Below are positions 34,275 through 45,423 of a DNA stretch of 64,000 nucleotides, piece by piece; positions within the stretch are counted from its first letter, which is position 1, and every line of letters starts with the position of its first letter. The stretch comes from Macrostomum hystrix. Lineage: Eukaryota > Platyhelminthes > Macrostomidae. The DNA lies in the NCBI GenBank assembly GCA_950097015.1, contig CATNEN010000038.1, forward strand, positions 31,086,501 through 31,150,500, written 5' to 3'. The notes beneath the pieces are model-generated. The model was not told where the DNA came from, did not search any database, and worked only from the letters and a program-made list of their open reading frames with translations. The position numbers were made by a program, and so were the translations under genes.

Positions 34275-37025
34275 TCACCTAGCCGAATAGTACTTTCGTC
34301 CGTTGGCATTGGAGACTCGAGCGTACCTGGCCAGCAGGGAGCCGGGTGTGATCTTGTCGTAGCACACCGGCTCCAGGTATGGCTGCAGCTCCTCTATGGT
34401 CCATTTGGCGCGGGCCTGCGATGTTGAACAATACAAGCGACTGGATAGCTGCTTCAGAACTACTTCAAGTAGTAATAATTTAAATATAGCACCATGAAGG
34501 GGTTTGCCCCTCACCTTGAAGAGCTCGGCAAATCTGGGCGCATGGCCATCGGGTAGCTGATCAGCTGGGAAATATCTAATAGTGGCGCTGGAGTCAGCAC
34601 TGCCTGATTCGCCAGCATCAGCAGCAGCAGTCGTGACCAGAGAGAGGCCAGACAGATGGTCCAAGCTGACTGTGGCCGCGTCCGAGACGGCCTCCTGCCA
34701 CAGAGGCAGGAACACCGACAGTTTGTAGGCTGAGGCCAAGCGCAGTAGAAAGTGACCAAAGGTGCGACTGATCTATGCAATCGCAGCATGGGAGAGCTGT
34801 GCTTTGACACAACACAGGGATGCACACTACTTATTGACACCTCTGCTCATCTAACACTGACAGTCTGACACCTCTGCTCACCTCACTGACAGTCTGACAC
34901 CTCTGCTAATCTCCCACTGACAGTCTGACACCTGTGCTCACCTCACTGACAGTCTGAAACCTCTGCTAATCTCCCACTGACAGTCTGACACCTCTGCTAA
35001 TCTCCCACTGACAGTCTGACACCTCTGCTAATCTCACTGACAGTCTGACACCCCTGCTTACCTCCATGACAGTATCAGTTTATAACCAGCTCAATAAACC
35101 TCCCAAAAGCTGATCAACCTACCAGTCGGGTGTCAAGCTCTACAACGGAGCATCCGCCGTCGCTAGCCATTTTAGCATGCAACTGCAGCACCCGTTGCGT
35201 CACCCTGGGATCGTACAGATCAGCCAAGGCGTCACAGGCCGGCCTGCAGGGCAGGGCATTCAACGGCCAGTCGTGTTCAACAGCCGCAGACAGCAGGGCC
35301 GACAGGGCCTGTTGTTGCAGATCGTCGTGAAGCAGGCGAATTCGACCGTCCAACTCGATGGCACCAACGGAATCCAACAGGCGGGACAACTCCGAGTCGC
35401 TCATCTTCAAAACAGAAAACGGTGAAAAGTGTCTGTTGATTTTCTGAACGTAAGCAGGTGTCAGACTGTCAGTGAGGTGAGCAGAGGTGTCAGACTGTCA
35501 GTGTGAGGTGAGAAGAGGTGTCAGACTGTCAGTGTGAGGTGAGCAGAGGTGTCAGACTGTCAGTGTGAGGTGAGCAGAGGTGTCAGACTGTCAGTGTGAG
35601 GTGAGCAGAGGTGTCAGACTGTCAGTGTGAGGTGAGCAGAGGTGTCAGACTGTCAGTGTGAGGTGAGCAGAGGTGTCAGACTGTCAGTGTGAGGTGAGCA
35701 GAGGGGTCAGACTGTCAGTGTGAGGTGAGCAGAGGTGTCAGACTGTCAGTGTAATGTGAGCAGAGGTGTCAGACTGTCAGTGTGAGGTGAGCAGAGGTGT
35801 CAGACTGTCAGTGTGAGGTGAGCAGAGGTGTCAGACTGTCAGTGTGAGGTGAGCAGAGGGGTCAGACTGTCAGTGTGAGGTGAGCAGAGGTGTCAGACTG
35901 TCAGTGTGATGTGAGCAGAGGTGTCAGACTGTCAGTGTGAGGTGAGCAGAGGTGTCAGACTGTCAGTGTGAGGTGAGCAGAGGGGTCAGACTGTCTGTGG
36001 GAGAGTAGCCAATATGAACCAAATGGTAGCAGAAGCTACCAACCTGAGCAATGCTTCTCAACTGCTCCATAGTAGGCGACGCAGCTCGAGCAGCAGCGGC
36101 AGTCGGGTTGTCGGCCTCTTCCTGCTCTTCAACCAGGCCGCGGTAGCAGGCGGCAGCTGGCAGGTGGCAGCGCAGAGCGGCCGGGCCCGGCTTCACCCGA
36201 CGCAACTCGGCGTAGCTGTGCTTCACAGCCGCTATGCTGCACCGGCGCACCTTGGGTGAGAGGACAGGTAGGGTGAGAGGGCAGTTAGGGTGAGTGGATA
36301 GGTAGGGTGAGAGGACAGGTAGGGTGAGAGGACAGGTAGGGTGAGAGGACAGGTAGGGTGAGTGGACAGGTAGGGTGAGTGGACAGGTAGGGTGAGAGGA
36401 CAGGTAGGGTGAGAGGACAGGTAGGGTGAGAGGACAGGTAGGGTGAGAGGACAGGTAGGGTGAGAGGACAGGTAGGGTGAGTGGACAGGTAGGGTGAGAG
36501 GACAGGTAGGGTGAGTGGACAGGTAGGGTGAGAGGACAGGTAGGGTGAGTGGACAGGTAGAGTGAGGGGACAGGTAGGGTTAGTGGACAGGCAGAATAAA
36601 GTAATGGTAGTGTAAAGTTATAACACTGCATTAATAAGAAATACCATCCACAGGATGATTGCACTCACCTGAATGTCATTAAGCTCAGATTCCACAGCAG
36701 CAGTATCAGGAGGCATGATGGCATCAGTGGACAGCATCAAGCTATTAGAGGTTTCAACTTCTCGCACCTCAAATGTGCAGTCTGCAGTACACAACACAGC
36801 CTCCTGATCAGGCAAGCCTTTCACTTCCAGTCGATCTTCACCCTTCATCAGCCTAGTCAAAATAGCATCATCTAGTTCTAGCAGCATCACTTGATCATCA
36901 AGAAGCTGTGGCGCAAAGTGCACACTCTGAATTACAGGTTGCACTTCTGATACAGAAATTTTAGCCATAGACATTAGGCCAATTAGGTCCTCCTGGGTCC
37001 GATTTTCCAGTAGCTTGTTTTCCAT
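34275..37025 (-). CDS. DSCC1: DSCC1 (DCC1), sister-chromatid cohesion factor, complete
   Basis: Subunit of the CTF18-RFC clamp loader that links PCNA loading to sister-chromatid cohesion in the nucleus. Exons: 36669-37025, 36044-36250, 35123-35404, 34515-34772, 34275-34415; all junctions are phase 0. Predicted length is 414 aa, against 393 in human. Matching segments: VMLLELDDAILTRLMKG and QEAVLCTADCTFEVREVETS in exon 1, VKHSYAELRRVKPG in exon 2, and the C-terminal winged-helix part in exon 5 (ARAKWTIEELQPYLEPVC, ending GRKYYSAR), which aligns with the human REKWTEEDIAPYIQDLC region. The start codon is 5 nt after an acceptor-like TTTTTTCAAG. Introns 1, 2 and 3 hold minisatellites; those of introns 2 and 3 are the same family in opposite orientation. 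Confidence 0.92.
34845..35070. repeat. 31-bp minisatellite in DSCC1 intron 3 (inverted partner of intron 2 array)
   Basis: About 7 copies of the type ACCTCTGCTCACCTCACTGA plus CAGTCTGAC. This is the reverse complement of the array in intron 2. Confidence 0.95.
35446..36000. repeat. 31-bp minisatellite in DSCC1 intron 2
   Basis: About 18 copies of GTCAGACTGTCAGTGTGAGG plus TGAGCAGAGGT. It is the inverse complement of the intron 3 array; exon 3 (35123-35404) lies between the two. Confidence 0.96.
36256..36595. repeat. 18-bp minisatellite in DSCC1 intron 1
   Basis: About 19 copies of GTGAGAGGACAGGTAGGG. The array reaches the acceptor of exon 2, so repeat-type sequence forms the polypyrimidine tract. 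Confidence 0.95.
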
Positions 37026-37030
37026 TTCAG

Positions 37031-39230
37031 CTTGAAAAAAATTTAAGTGAACATATTACAATCTCAATTATCTGGAGTTTTACTAGTTAAAATAGTTAAA
37101 TAAATAATGGAACATATATTTAACAGGGAAGGTTACTTATGGGTTAAAATTGCATAAAAAATATAGAACAACTAGAAAAAAACTTCTATTTTAGAAAAAG
37201 AGTTAGAAAAAGATTAACTACTTTATAAGTAAATTTAAAGTACCTACTGCTACAAAAATGTATTAGTCTTACTTAGATCTAACATCTACATTCTAACTGC
37301 TTGTTAAAGTTTAGAAAGATGCTATTTAATTATATCTTGTCTGTATTCACAAAGACTGCCTCTGCCCATATAAAATTCAGTGCCACACAGGGGGTCCATA
37401 GTGCACTTGGTGCACAATCAACATAAGAAATAATTTTATATCTTCACAAACCACAAAGAAAGTATGACAGTTGAGTAGCTAGCTAGGAAATTAGGGATAG
37501 AAGTTAAAGTTTCGTATCTATACCTACATGGATAATGATAGCTAGCAGCTTAAATAAGCTAAACCTTAATATTTTATAAGGCCCCAATTTTATTTTCTTT
37601 TTTTAGCTAGCCAAACAAGAAATGGCAGAGGACAAACAAAATCTTATTTTTGACTTCCCATATTGGTCATTGATCAATTCATGCACTAAACAGGATATAT
37701 GGTGACAGTCTTCAGCAAAAGTCTTTGTCAAAAGTGTTTTTGTAATTTATTGTTTTAATACTAATGTCATAATGTATTAAGGAGCCACAAAACATTCCAT
37801 GCTGATATGTTAATTTTCTTAATTTAATTACTTATAATAAACTTTCACTATGTTATTTATGCTATAACAAAATCTAGGACCATTAAAAGAAGGAGGGGCA
37901 CTTCACTTCATTTCTTACTTAATTTATTGAAGGCTGATTTTCACAGAAAAATGCTCTAGCAAGATAGTAACTTCTCACACTTTTCACATAAAAATGTTGA
38001 TAACTTTTATTGGAAGCAGATCAAATGCTGTTCTGTAACATATCTTGCAAATTGTGGTGCTTCTATGAATTTTAGAAAGTAGGCTAATTCATACATGTAT
38101 AATTGATCTTCATTTTTGGTTCATTTATCATGAAGCACAATACTTAGTCTATAACTATCTTATCACTAACTCTTTTAATTACTGTGGTACCCAAAAGCCA
38201 AAGAGCCCAATGTGATTGGCCATCCTTTGTGGTGCTTGAGCGCTGAAGCTCTTTGTGGTTATACTTTGTAATACTTCATGATGCATATTGTCATATGTTA
38301 ATTATATTGCCAAAAAATTTTCTTACTTTATACTTCCTATATCTTACTGTTGTTTATAATATATAAAAATAAAATACTTTTGACAGAAAGCCTTTTGACA
38401 AAAAGACCTGGAATCGGATAGGGGCCTATATGACACATTATTAGGGCCTATCTAGTAACTAAAAAACTGAAACTCTTGCTTATTGTGTAGCTTTCATAAG
38501 TATAAAAACGAGCAGAACAAATATGCATATGGACGCTATGCCGCCTATGCAAACTATTTAAATAGTGATCTAAAAGGTCGAAGTTAAAGCCAATGAAAAT
38601 ACACAACAAAAAGTTTGTAATGGTCGAAAATAAACTAATTAATATAAATGCACTATTGCTTTATTTAGGCCTAGTTAAAAAACCAACACACTTAGCGACT
38701 AGGTACTGACTCATATAACTATACTGGCATATAAACTATCAAGGCAATACATTTTAAAATCAAATCTTTCAAGAAATAAAAATGCTTAACTGAATAAGAT
38801 ACATTTGTATCAACATTAACACTCCGCGACTCGAACCACCACTTAAAGAACTTCAACGCGCTAATAGCTTTGTTCTAAGAAAATAGTAAGATTAAAACTG
38901 TTGGAATAGCCCAAATTCTGAGATATTTAAGAGTAGTAAAACAGCCGCTTTCACAAAAACTCGTTTATGCTAAAAGCGATAAAAATTAGTTACACTTCCA
39001 TTTTTAATTTATAATGTATCTCTGAGATTTATGTGTAAAACTTTAATAGTTAGGGTGAGCTTAAATGTAGGTTTGTAGCTCACGCAATAATATGCTTGCA
39101 ATAGCCTTTCTTTTGATTTGCAAAAAGCATGCGCAGTGACTTGCATTATACACTTAGCATTAAAAGCTAAAGGCTAACATTAAAAGCTAAAGTTGTATTG
39201 AAAGATTAAAATTTCCTACCAGAACAAAAA
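37031..39230. other. AT-rich intergenic DNA upstream of DSCC1
   Basis: About 2.2 kb without a convincing reading frame, tandem array or RNA gene. Confidence 0.55.
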
Positions 39231-40087
39231 TATCACCCATGATTCACTGTTTGACAACTTTGACGGGCAGCATAACCTGCAGCTGTGTTGTCGGTGCACC
39301 GATCCAAAAAACCAGTGTTCTCTCTCTTTCGTGCTCCCAAAGCTGGTTCAGCTTGGTTCCATGGGCGCGGGACGTAATGCCGACACAATGGAGTGCAATC
39401 TAGGTCCGAGCACATAATAAAGATCATGATCGTATATTTATACTCGCTCATAAAGCGCGCCTCCCTAGCTGAACAACAAGGCTCCTCGCAGCCGAAAGTT
39501 AAATGTAGTGATGCCTCTGCAGTCTCTAACTCAAAAAGGTGCCTAAGGCATAGAAATGGCCGGGGAGAACCGGGCCATCGATCATCTCTCCGGAGTAACG
39601 TCGGCATGGATCCATGCACAGCTCTGATGTACTTTGGTAGCTTTAGGTGTGACTGTGTGGCCAAGTCCTGCAGGGACCAAGGGGAAAAGACCTTGCAGTA
39701 TTGTGAAAGATAGAACCTGCTATAGGCATGGCTGCCACCAGACACCTTCCGGACCGCACAACCGACTGACCCTGACGAAATGGATCTAGCTTCCGCTCTA
39801 GAAGAGTTCTAAAAAAACTACTTAATTATGCTCATGCATCCCCAAGGTCCATGGCCGGAAATATGGACTCCATGCGAGTTAATTTCCCAGGGAGTAGCAA
39901 GGGTCAGCAAGAGAGAGGACTTTTGCATAGGGGATTCTTAGAAATGCAACAAAGATGGAGGGCACAACACAAGGTCGAGAGTCACCAGGTCGAAACAGCC
40001 TTTGCCCTTTTCTTTACGGTTAAGTGTTAATTGCTCCAATCATTAGCTTGGTTCTAAGATTGATGAGAGTTCTACGAGAAGACTGAT
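39231..40087. other. GC-richer island with unexplained open frame, possible retroelement remnant
   Basis: 39233-39745 is locally GC-rich and open for 170 codons on the minus strand and about 106 on the plus strand. No family is recognised. A TATAAATA sits on the minus strand near 39436. It could be the end of an LTR-type element next to the piggyBac insertion; this is speculative. Confidence 0.3.
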
Positions 40088-42665
40088 GGTAAGCAGTGCT
40101 TACCAAGGCCTAATTTTACTTCCTGCCGGCTTGAGTAGATAGAATTCTATGGTTAAATTGATATTATCGGTTCCTGCCTGCAGTGGTAAGCACAGCTTAC
40201 CGTGAATATTCTAGATTTTTTTCTGACAAGCATAAATTTTAATTTGTACATTCTTAATTATGTGTTGTTTGTACATCTCCTTTATAGCTTTTAGTTCAAA
40301 CATTCTATTTTATTCAAGAAGGCTCTGATAAATTTGAATTCCAATATCTTAACTTTCTCGTAGTATTGTAAAAATAACTAAAGAACAAAGAAGAGCATCG
40401 AAACAGCCGATACATCTGTCCAATCTAACTTACCAGCGCATACAGAGGGTACGACTGGTACACTATGCAGAAACTATAACTAGCAAAACTAGAATAAATA
40501 AATAATAGTCATTAACAAATTTAAGCTAAAGACAAGAGGCAAAACTGAAAACTTAAGTCAGTTTGAGTGTTAAGCTGGTCCATTCTGTCGATACTTCAAC
40601 GCTGCGAATGCCAACGTTGGAAGCAATCGAACAAACAAAGTCCCGGGCATCCTGGACATCGGCTGCAGAAATAAATTGTGCGCCGGGACCTGGCAGAACT
40701 GTAGCAAATTCTGCACCTTTTCGTAGGTCTGGGCTGGGCAGGACGACCTGGGATTTTCTCCGGAAAATGCTGCTCAACGACTGCAACTGAGCGCAGCATG
40801 GAAGCCGGTCGCTTCCTGCCATTTCCAGTTCGCTCTACTAACTCGCGGATGCTGGCTTCGAGATATTTGATGAAGGTATTCTGGCCACCACACTTGGAGT
40901 ACAGAACCCAAGCGTTGCGCACCATTTGAAGGCACATGTGCAAGCCCAGCTTGTGGAACAATTTTGTTGTTTTTCTGCCGGCGTCATAAGGCTGCAGGGT
41001 GCCGTCTAGCTTGTCCACACCACCCATGCAGCGATTGTAAGTTAAGACACTGCGGCTCTTCTGCACTGCCACATGTTGTCCAGCTCGATTGATCTTGACT
41101 TTCTCGGCCTTTGACGCAACGTCCTTCGTGTCCAGCAAATACACGGTCTTGACTCCACTCTGCTTCCTCTCGACAGCCTTCACAATTAGAACTCGTCCCT
41201 TCCTCACGAAAGCTACATTATTCGGAACCACCACAGCCTGCCGAAGCTGAGCCGGAACTCCTCGGTCTGGCCTCACGGTGCCCGTCAGGAACGTTGAATG
41301 GTCAATAAGGAACTGGGATAACCTGTATGATGTAAACCAGGTGTCGGTAAATATTCTGTACCCTTGGTCCAGAATGTCATTGGCCAGCTCAGCTACGATT
41401 CGCTCGCTGAGAGAAAGATTTACACAGTCCTGTGTGGAGCCGAACTTCCGATTTTCTTCTGGAGTTGAGTGCACTATGAAATTGAAGAGATAAGCAGACT
41501 TGGACTCACACAGACAGTACATCTTCATTCCGGACTTGGCCCGCTTTGTTGGAATGTACTGTTTAAAACGAAGTCGCCCCTTAAACAGTATCAAGGACTC
41601 GTCAATGCTCACTTCACACTCAGGCCTGTAGTTGTTCTTGCAATAAGCTTGCAGCATATTCATAAATGGACGAATCTTGAGTAGTGGATCTGCGCTTGCT
41701 TCTTCCCTGCTGTCGTAGAAGCGCAGAAATGTCAGCAGCTGCTTGAATCTATCGCGAGCTAACGCCTCGGGCTTCTGAAAGTATGGCATGCAGTGAAATT
41801 CATCTGTGCTCCAGTAGTCATGTAGCTCGGACTTTTTGTTCAGGCCCATGTACAGGTGCATGCCGACTAGCTTTTTCATCTCGCTTGCGGTGCAGTCCCG
41901 CCAGCTAGTCAAGATAGGTGGAAGGACGTCCGTCTCAGGATCCAGCTCCATCAGCATGGTGGCCACCTTGGCGTTCGTCCATTCAGCGAGACGTTGGAAA
42001 AGCTCATCAGAAAGGAACATTTGTAAAAATAAAGACTTATCCAGCTCAACATTGTCAGGAATTAAAACGTTAGGATTTAGGCCAGCAGTTCCGGTAAATT
42101 CAAAACTTTCTGTCCCTTCATCGGAGCCAGGCTCGACAAGCCGCCAAACATTCTCAACTTCAGCCGCTTCGCCATCTGCGAACTCCTGTCCTTCCTCGCC
42201 TTCAGGCTCTTCCATGATTGGAGGATTGCCATTCAGTGCGTCCTCGATGCCAACCTCCTCACCAGGCTCCTCGTCTATTGTTAAGTAGGAGTCGAGGCTC
42301 ACTTCACTGTCTGAGGCCATGTATTCGATCCCAGAGAGAGAAGCCATGTACTGCAGGTTTTCAGTGAGTACGCTCGTACTGAGAAATTTAGTGAGAAAAG
42401 ACTAACAAACAAGATGGTCAGAATATTATTGTAAGAAAGCTTGTCCTACTGTAAAGGGGACTTGCTGCGCACAGATTTCTATGGTAAGCAGCGCATACCA
42501 AGCAGGCAGCAAGTGAGACTGCTTTACTGGCTAAAGGCAGTAGTGCTGCTCATTTCCTTCCCGTCTAGTGCATCAGTTTAAGCCATGCTTGATTAGTAAG
42601 CCTAGCCGGCAGGAATGGGAGTGACATGCTATGCCAGAAAATATCTATGGTAAGCACTGCTTACC
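40088..42665 (-). mobile_element. piggyBac DNA transposon with subterminal palindromes
   Basis: Both sides of the transposase carry related 17-bp palindrome-like repeats: GGTAAGCAGTGCTTACC (40088), GGTAAGCACAGCTTACC (40185), GGTAAGCAGCGCATACC (42483) and GGTAAGCACTGCTTACC (42649). An inverted 12-bp pair TTCCTGCCGGCT / AGCCGGCAGGAA lies at 40120 and 42604. The outermost ends and the expected TTAA duplication could not be fixed, so true borders may be up to about 100 bp further out. Confidence 0.75.
40596..42347 (-). CDS. piggyBac transposase
   Basis: Full-length 583-aa open frame of the DDE_Tnp_1_7 (piggyBac) family, which performs cut-and-paste transposition at TTAA. An acidic N-terminus precedes the core LVGMHLYMGL and YWSTDEFHCMPYFQ. 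The catalytic aspartates are plausible in VSIDESLILFKG, IFTDTWFTS and NRCMGGVDKLD. The C-terminus has a cysteine-rich RING/PHD-like zinc domain, RCRIC...FCSRCPGCPGLCLFDCF, typical of the family. No stop or frameshift interrupts it, so the copy may be active or recently active. Codon use is balanced, unlike the AT-rich surroundings. Confidence 0.95.
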   Translation of the reverse strand: MASLSGIEYMASDSEVSLDSYLTIDEEPGEEVGIEDALNGNPPIMEEPEGEEGQEFADGEAAEVENVWRLVEPGSDEGTESFEFTGTAGLNPNVLIPDNVELDKSLFLQMFLSDELFQRLAEWTNAKVATMLMELDPETDVLPPILTSWRDCTASEMKKLVGMHLYMGLNKKSELHDYWSTDEFHCMPYFQKPEALARDRFKQLLTFLRFYDSREEASADPLLKIRPFMNMLQAYCKNNYRPECEVSIDESLILFKGRLRFKQYIPTKRAKSGMKMYCLCESKSAYLFNFIVHSTPEENRKFGSTQDCVNLSLSERIVAELANDILDQGYRIFTDTWFTSYRLSQFLIDHSTFLTGTVRPDRGVPAQLRQAVVVPNNVAFVRKGRVLIVKAVERKQSGVKTVYLLDTKDVASKAEKVKINRAGQHVAVQKSRSVLTYNRCMGGVDKLDGTLQPYDAGRKTTKLFHKLGLHMCLQMVRNAWVLYSKCGGQNTFIKYLEASIRELVERTGNGRKRPASMLRSVAVVEQHFPEKIPGRPAQPRPTKRCRICYSSARSRRTIYFCSRCPGCPGLCLFDCFQRWHSQR

Positions 42666-43477
42666 AAGCAGTCGGAAACAGACAAATGATGGATTCTGGT
42701 TAGGCAGGAAGAGGTGCTGAGATGCTTTCTTGGATGCTTTAATTCACTCCTATAAAAGTGGTCCTTGATATAAACGTCTATTAATAAACAAACGTTTTTC
42801 TGTAAAAAAAATTTACGAAACTATTTTTCCTTTTAATAATTCACTCGAAAGGAATCCTTCTTTATTTAAAAAATAATTTGTTACTACTTCTAAAACATAG
42901 CGCTATTTTAAAATTAATAAAATATTTCTACATGTTCAATGATTTAGTAAAAAGAGAAGCTGTTTCAATAACGTGGAGTAAAATGGAGGAAGTACGTACG
43001 AGCTATTTAGGACTATAAAGATATGAAAAACATTTTGTGCACGAGGGAAGCAGGTGTTTGCGAGAGACAGCTAAAAAATGTATAGTAAACATGGTAATGA
43101 AGAAGACTTCCATGCCGCTAAAATTATTCGTGCTATATTTATTACTATAAATATGCATTACATGCTCTGTAAAATATCAAGTTAATTTTAAATCCAAATT
43201 TTCCCTCTCAGTTGATGAATCCGAGACACGTGAAAGTGAAAATTAAAAAAAACGAATGAAATTTCGGTAAAAAATACTCTAAAAGTTGTTGAGCTTTTTC
43301 TACTGCACGGCAGTCGTTTGTTTGCAACACAAACTTAATACTCACGACAGAGTACAGTATTTCCTAGAAATCAGACCCCTGTAAGCTATGTAAATACACC
43401 AGCCTCATAATCATAGCAAAGCAAACAGTTTCATTTTGTCATTAAATATGATCCGACCAGCACACAAAGTGCTTGGT
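42348..43477. other. AT-rich intergenic DNA
   Basis: Right flank of the piggyBac element, then AT-rich DNA without genes. AAAGTGGTCCTTG at 42756, followed by TCTATTAATA, matches the outer end of the foldback element in IRP1 intron 2. Confidence 0.5.
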
Positions 43478-44173
43478 TTAGTAGGCCCGGCTATCCAGAT
43501 AGCGGCGCCAGTAGTACGGAGGCCTGTAATAATAGTAGCTATTCCAGTAGGGCGGATAGTAGTACCGATCATAGTAGTAGGATGTCGGCGGCGGCGGCGG
43601 CAGCGGTGGCGGGGTCCTGCTAGATAGGGCGCCGTCATTGGTCGCGGCAGTCGTGACTCTGTTATCATCGGTTGCGGTGGCAGCCGCGGCGGAAGCGGCC
43701 CGCGGCGGCTCCTTCGCCGCAGCCGTCAGATCCGCCGACGAGGCGGAGCGGCCCAGCTTGCTGTCGTACTTTTTCAGGCCCTCCTCGTAGCCGCGCATGT
43801 AGTCCCGGTAATAACTGTCGTCGTAGTACAACCATGGCCGACGATAGTAGGGCCAGTCGGGCCAGTAGCCGGCGCGGTCGTACCACCTGTTGAATTTGCA
43901 CGATTGCTAATTAGCTGAAAGGAACAGGGAATAGCCGAGTGGGATTTGACAACGGACATTCTCATACCGATAGTAGTAGGGGTAGTCAAGGTCGGTGTAG
44001 TACGGTGGACGCCTGTAGGTGCCGTAGTGCCGGTTGCAGCAGTAGGGAAAGCCCACGAGATCGCAGCGCAGCTTCTCGACGGCCATCTTGTAGCGATAGT
44101 CGTCGGCGGCCTCGTCGGGGCCGGCTAGACGGCCCAGAGATGAGCTGCGCTTTAGACGGCTGCTGCTTGACAT
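43478..44173 (-). CDS. Tyrosine/tryptophan-rich small protein (2 exons)
   Basis: Exons 43968-44173 and 43478-43886 join in frame (CG|G TGG) to give 204 aa. The family is not recognised. The N-terminus MSSSSRLKRSSSLGRLAG is basic and Ser-rich. It is followed by MAVEKLRCDLVGFPYCCNRH, then tandem aromatic tracts such as YYTDLDYPYYYRWYDRAGYW and YWNSYYYYRPPYYWRRYLD. A PPPLPPPPP stretch lies near the C-terminus. There is no signal peptide. Such aromatic, low-complexity proteins occur among structural and phase-separating proteins, but no function can be assigned. The ATG is 12 nt after an acceptor-like GTCTTCCAG. A real gene is supported by the clean splice junction and GC-rich codons. Confidence 0.62.
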
Positions 44174-44185
44174 GACGATTCAGTG

Positions 44186-44936
44186 CTGGAAGACCTAACC
44201 AGATGGCTGTATGGAGCGATGAAAAATGTGAGTCTATGCGAAGCGAGCTTTTAACGGGAGTCTAATAGTTTGAGAAAACTGAGACGGCGAGAGTGTTTAC
44301 GGACTCAGCAACTCGGTGCTTCGGGGTGAGCTGTGTGAGCTCTCTAGCCATGACGACGTCTTTACTCGAACCCAGTTTTCGATCTACTCCTTGCTCTCTT
44401 CAAATTGTCTTCTTTACTTTTCTGCGCCTGAGCTAGTCTCTAGCGTTTGAGCATACTCAAGCAAGCAAGAGCTAGAAGAGAGCTTCAGATGCTTAATTCA
44501 GTGCGCAAACCGCAGGTTGCTATACCTCGGAACAAGCTGCAACTTCTGCAAACACCACACAAGCACAATGGCATCCAACCCATCAAATGGCCTTCCCATA
44601 TAGATATGGCAGTAGCAGAGACCCGACAGTGTTGTGTGCTTTTTAGTGAGCTATAGTGAGTTTTTCAAGCCAGCATGGATGCATCAATTGTTGTCTCTTA
44701 TTTTCCATCTCAAGCTCTTATTTCTGTACTATTGTTCATATCCTAAGTAAGAAGAGCTAGTCGTTATATATGCATATTCGGCATCTCATTTAATTTGGTT
44801 TATAACCAGCATACTGTAGATGTAAATTGTTTTGCCTAATAGTCAAGCGAGACACCAAGACCTATCAAAGAATGCCTGTGGCACAGTACAGCGATTTGAA
44901 GCCGAAAATATGCTAATTTTCTATAAATCAAGCTGA
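44186..44936. other. Intergenic DNA upstream of Tyr-rich gene
   Basis: No gene recognised. It would hold the promoter or outron of the Tyr-rich gene. Confidence 0.45.
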
Positions 44937-45284
44937 CGGGGGTCGGTGGCAGAGCGGTTATCGCCTTTGCCTCTCGCACCACGGCGAGGCCACATTTATT
45001 TGGGGCGCAGCCGCGGAGAGAAGGCATGAGGGCTTGTCGTGCAATTTACAACCTTGAGGGCCAACCTCCAAGGCAAAGTGAAATGTACACTGCCTGCCGA
45101 TGAGAAAGTCGGGGCAGATGTACACACCTGTGTGAGCGTATGCCTGCGTACAGTATCTGTGTGCGTGTGTGCTCAGGTGTCAGCGAAATGGGCAGAATTG
45201 CCTCCTCGCTGGCTGCGGGTCTAGTGTTACCAAATGATGTGCCATTGCCCGCAGCCCTCCTGCAATTATTATTATATTATTAAA
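44937..45284 (+). mobile_element. SINE family A, full-length copy
   Basis: The best copy in the window, about 348 bp. The tRNA-like head contains GGTGGCAGAGCGG (A-box) and a B-box-like region. A conserved body includes GAGGGCTTGTCGTGCAATTT, TGTACACACCTGTGTGAGCG and TGCCATTGCCCGCAGCC, and ends in an ATTATT tail. It is flanked by the 8-bp direct repeat CAAGCTGA at 44929-44936 and 45285-45292. It is transcribed by RNA polymerase III in related SINEs and needs LINE proteins in trans (family knowledge). Confidence 0.92.
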
Positions 45285-45423
45285 CAAGCTGAGCAAAAAA
45301 GAAAATTAAGAAAACCAATGCACTAAAACACATGCGCCTAAGGATAATTAGTGTCTGCCCTAGCTTCAGTCATGCAAGCATTCAGCCTATTGAGACCCCA
45401 GTAAAAAATTAAGAAACAAATAA

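Noticed and set aside
39233-39745. 170-codon minus-strand frame as a gene
   Set aside because: No recognisable family, and the opposite strand is also partly open; kept only as an unexplained GC-rich island.
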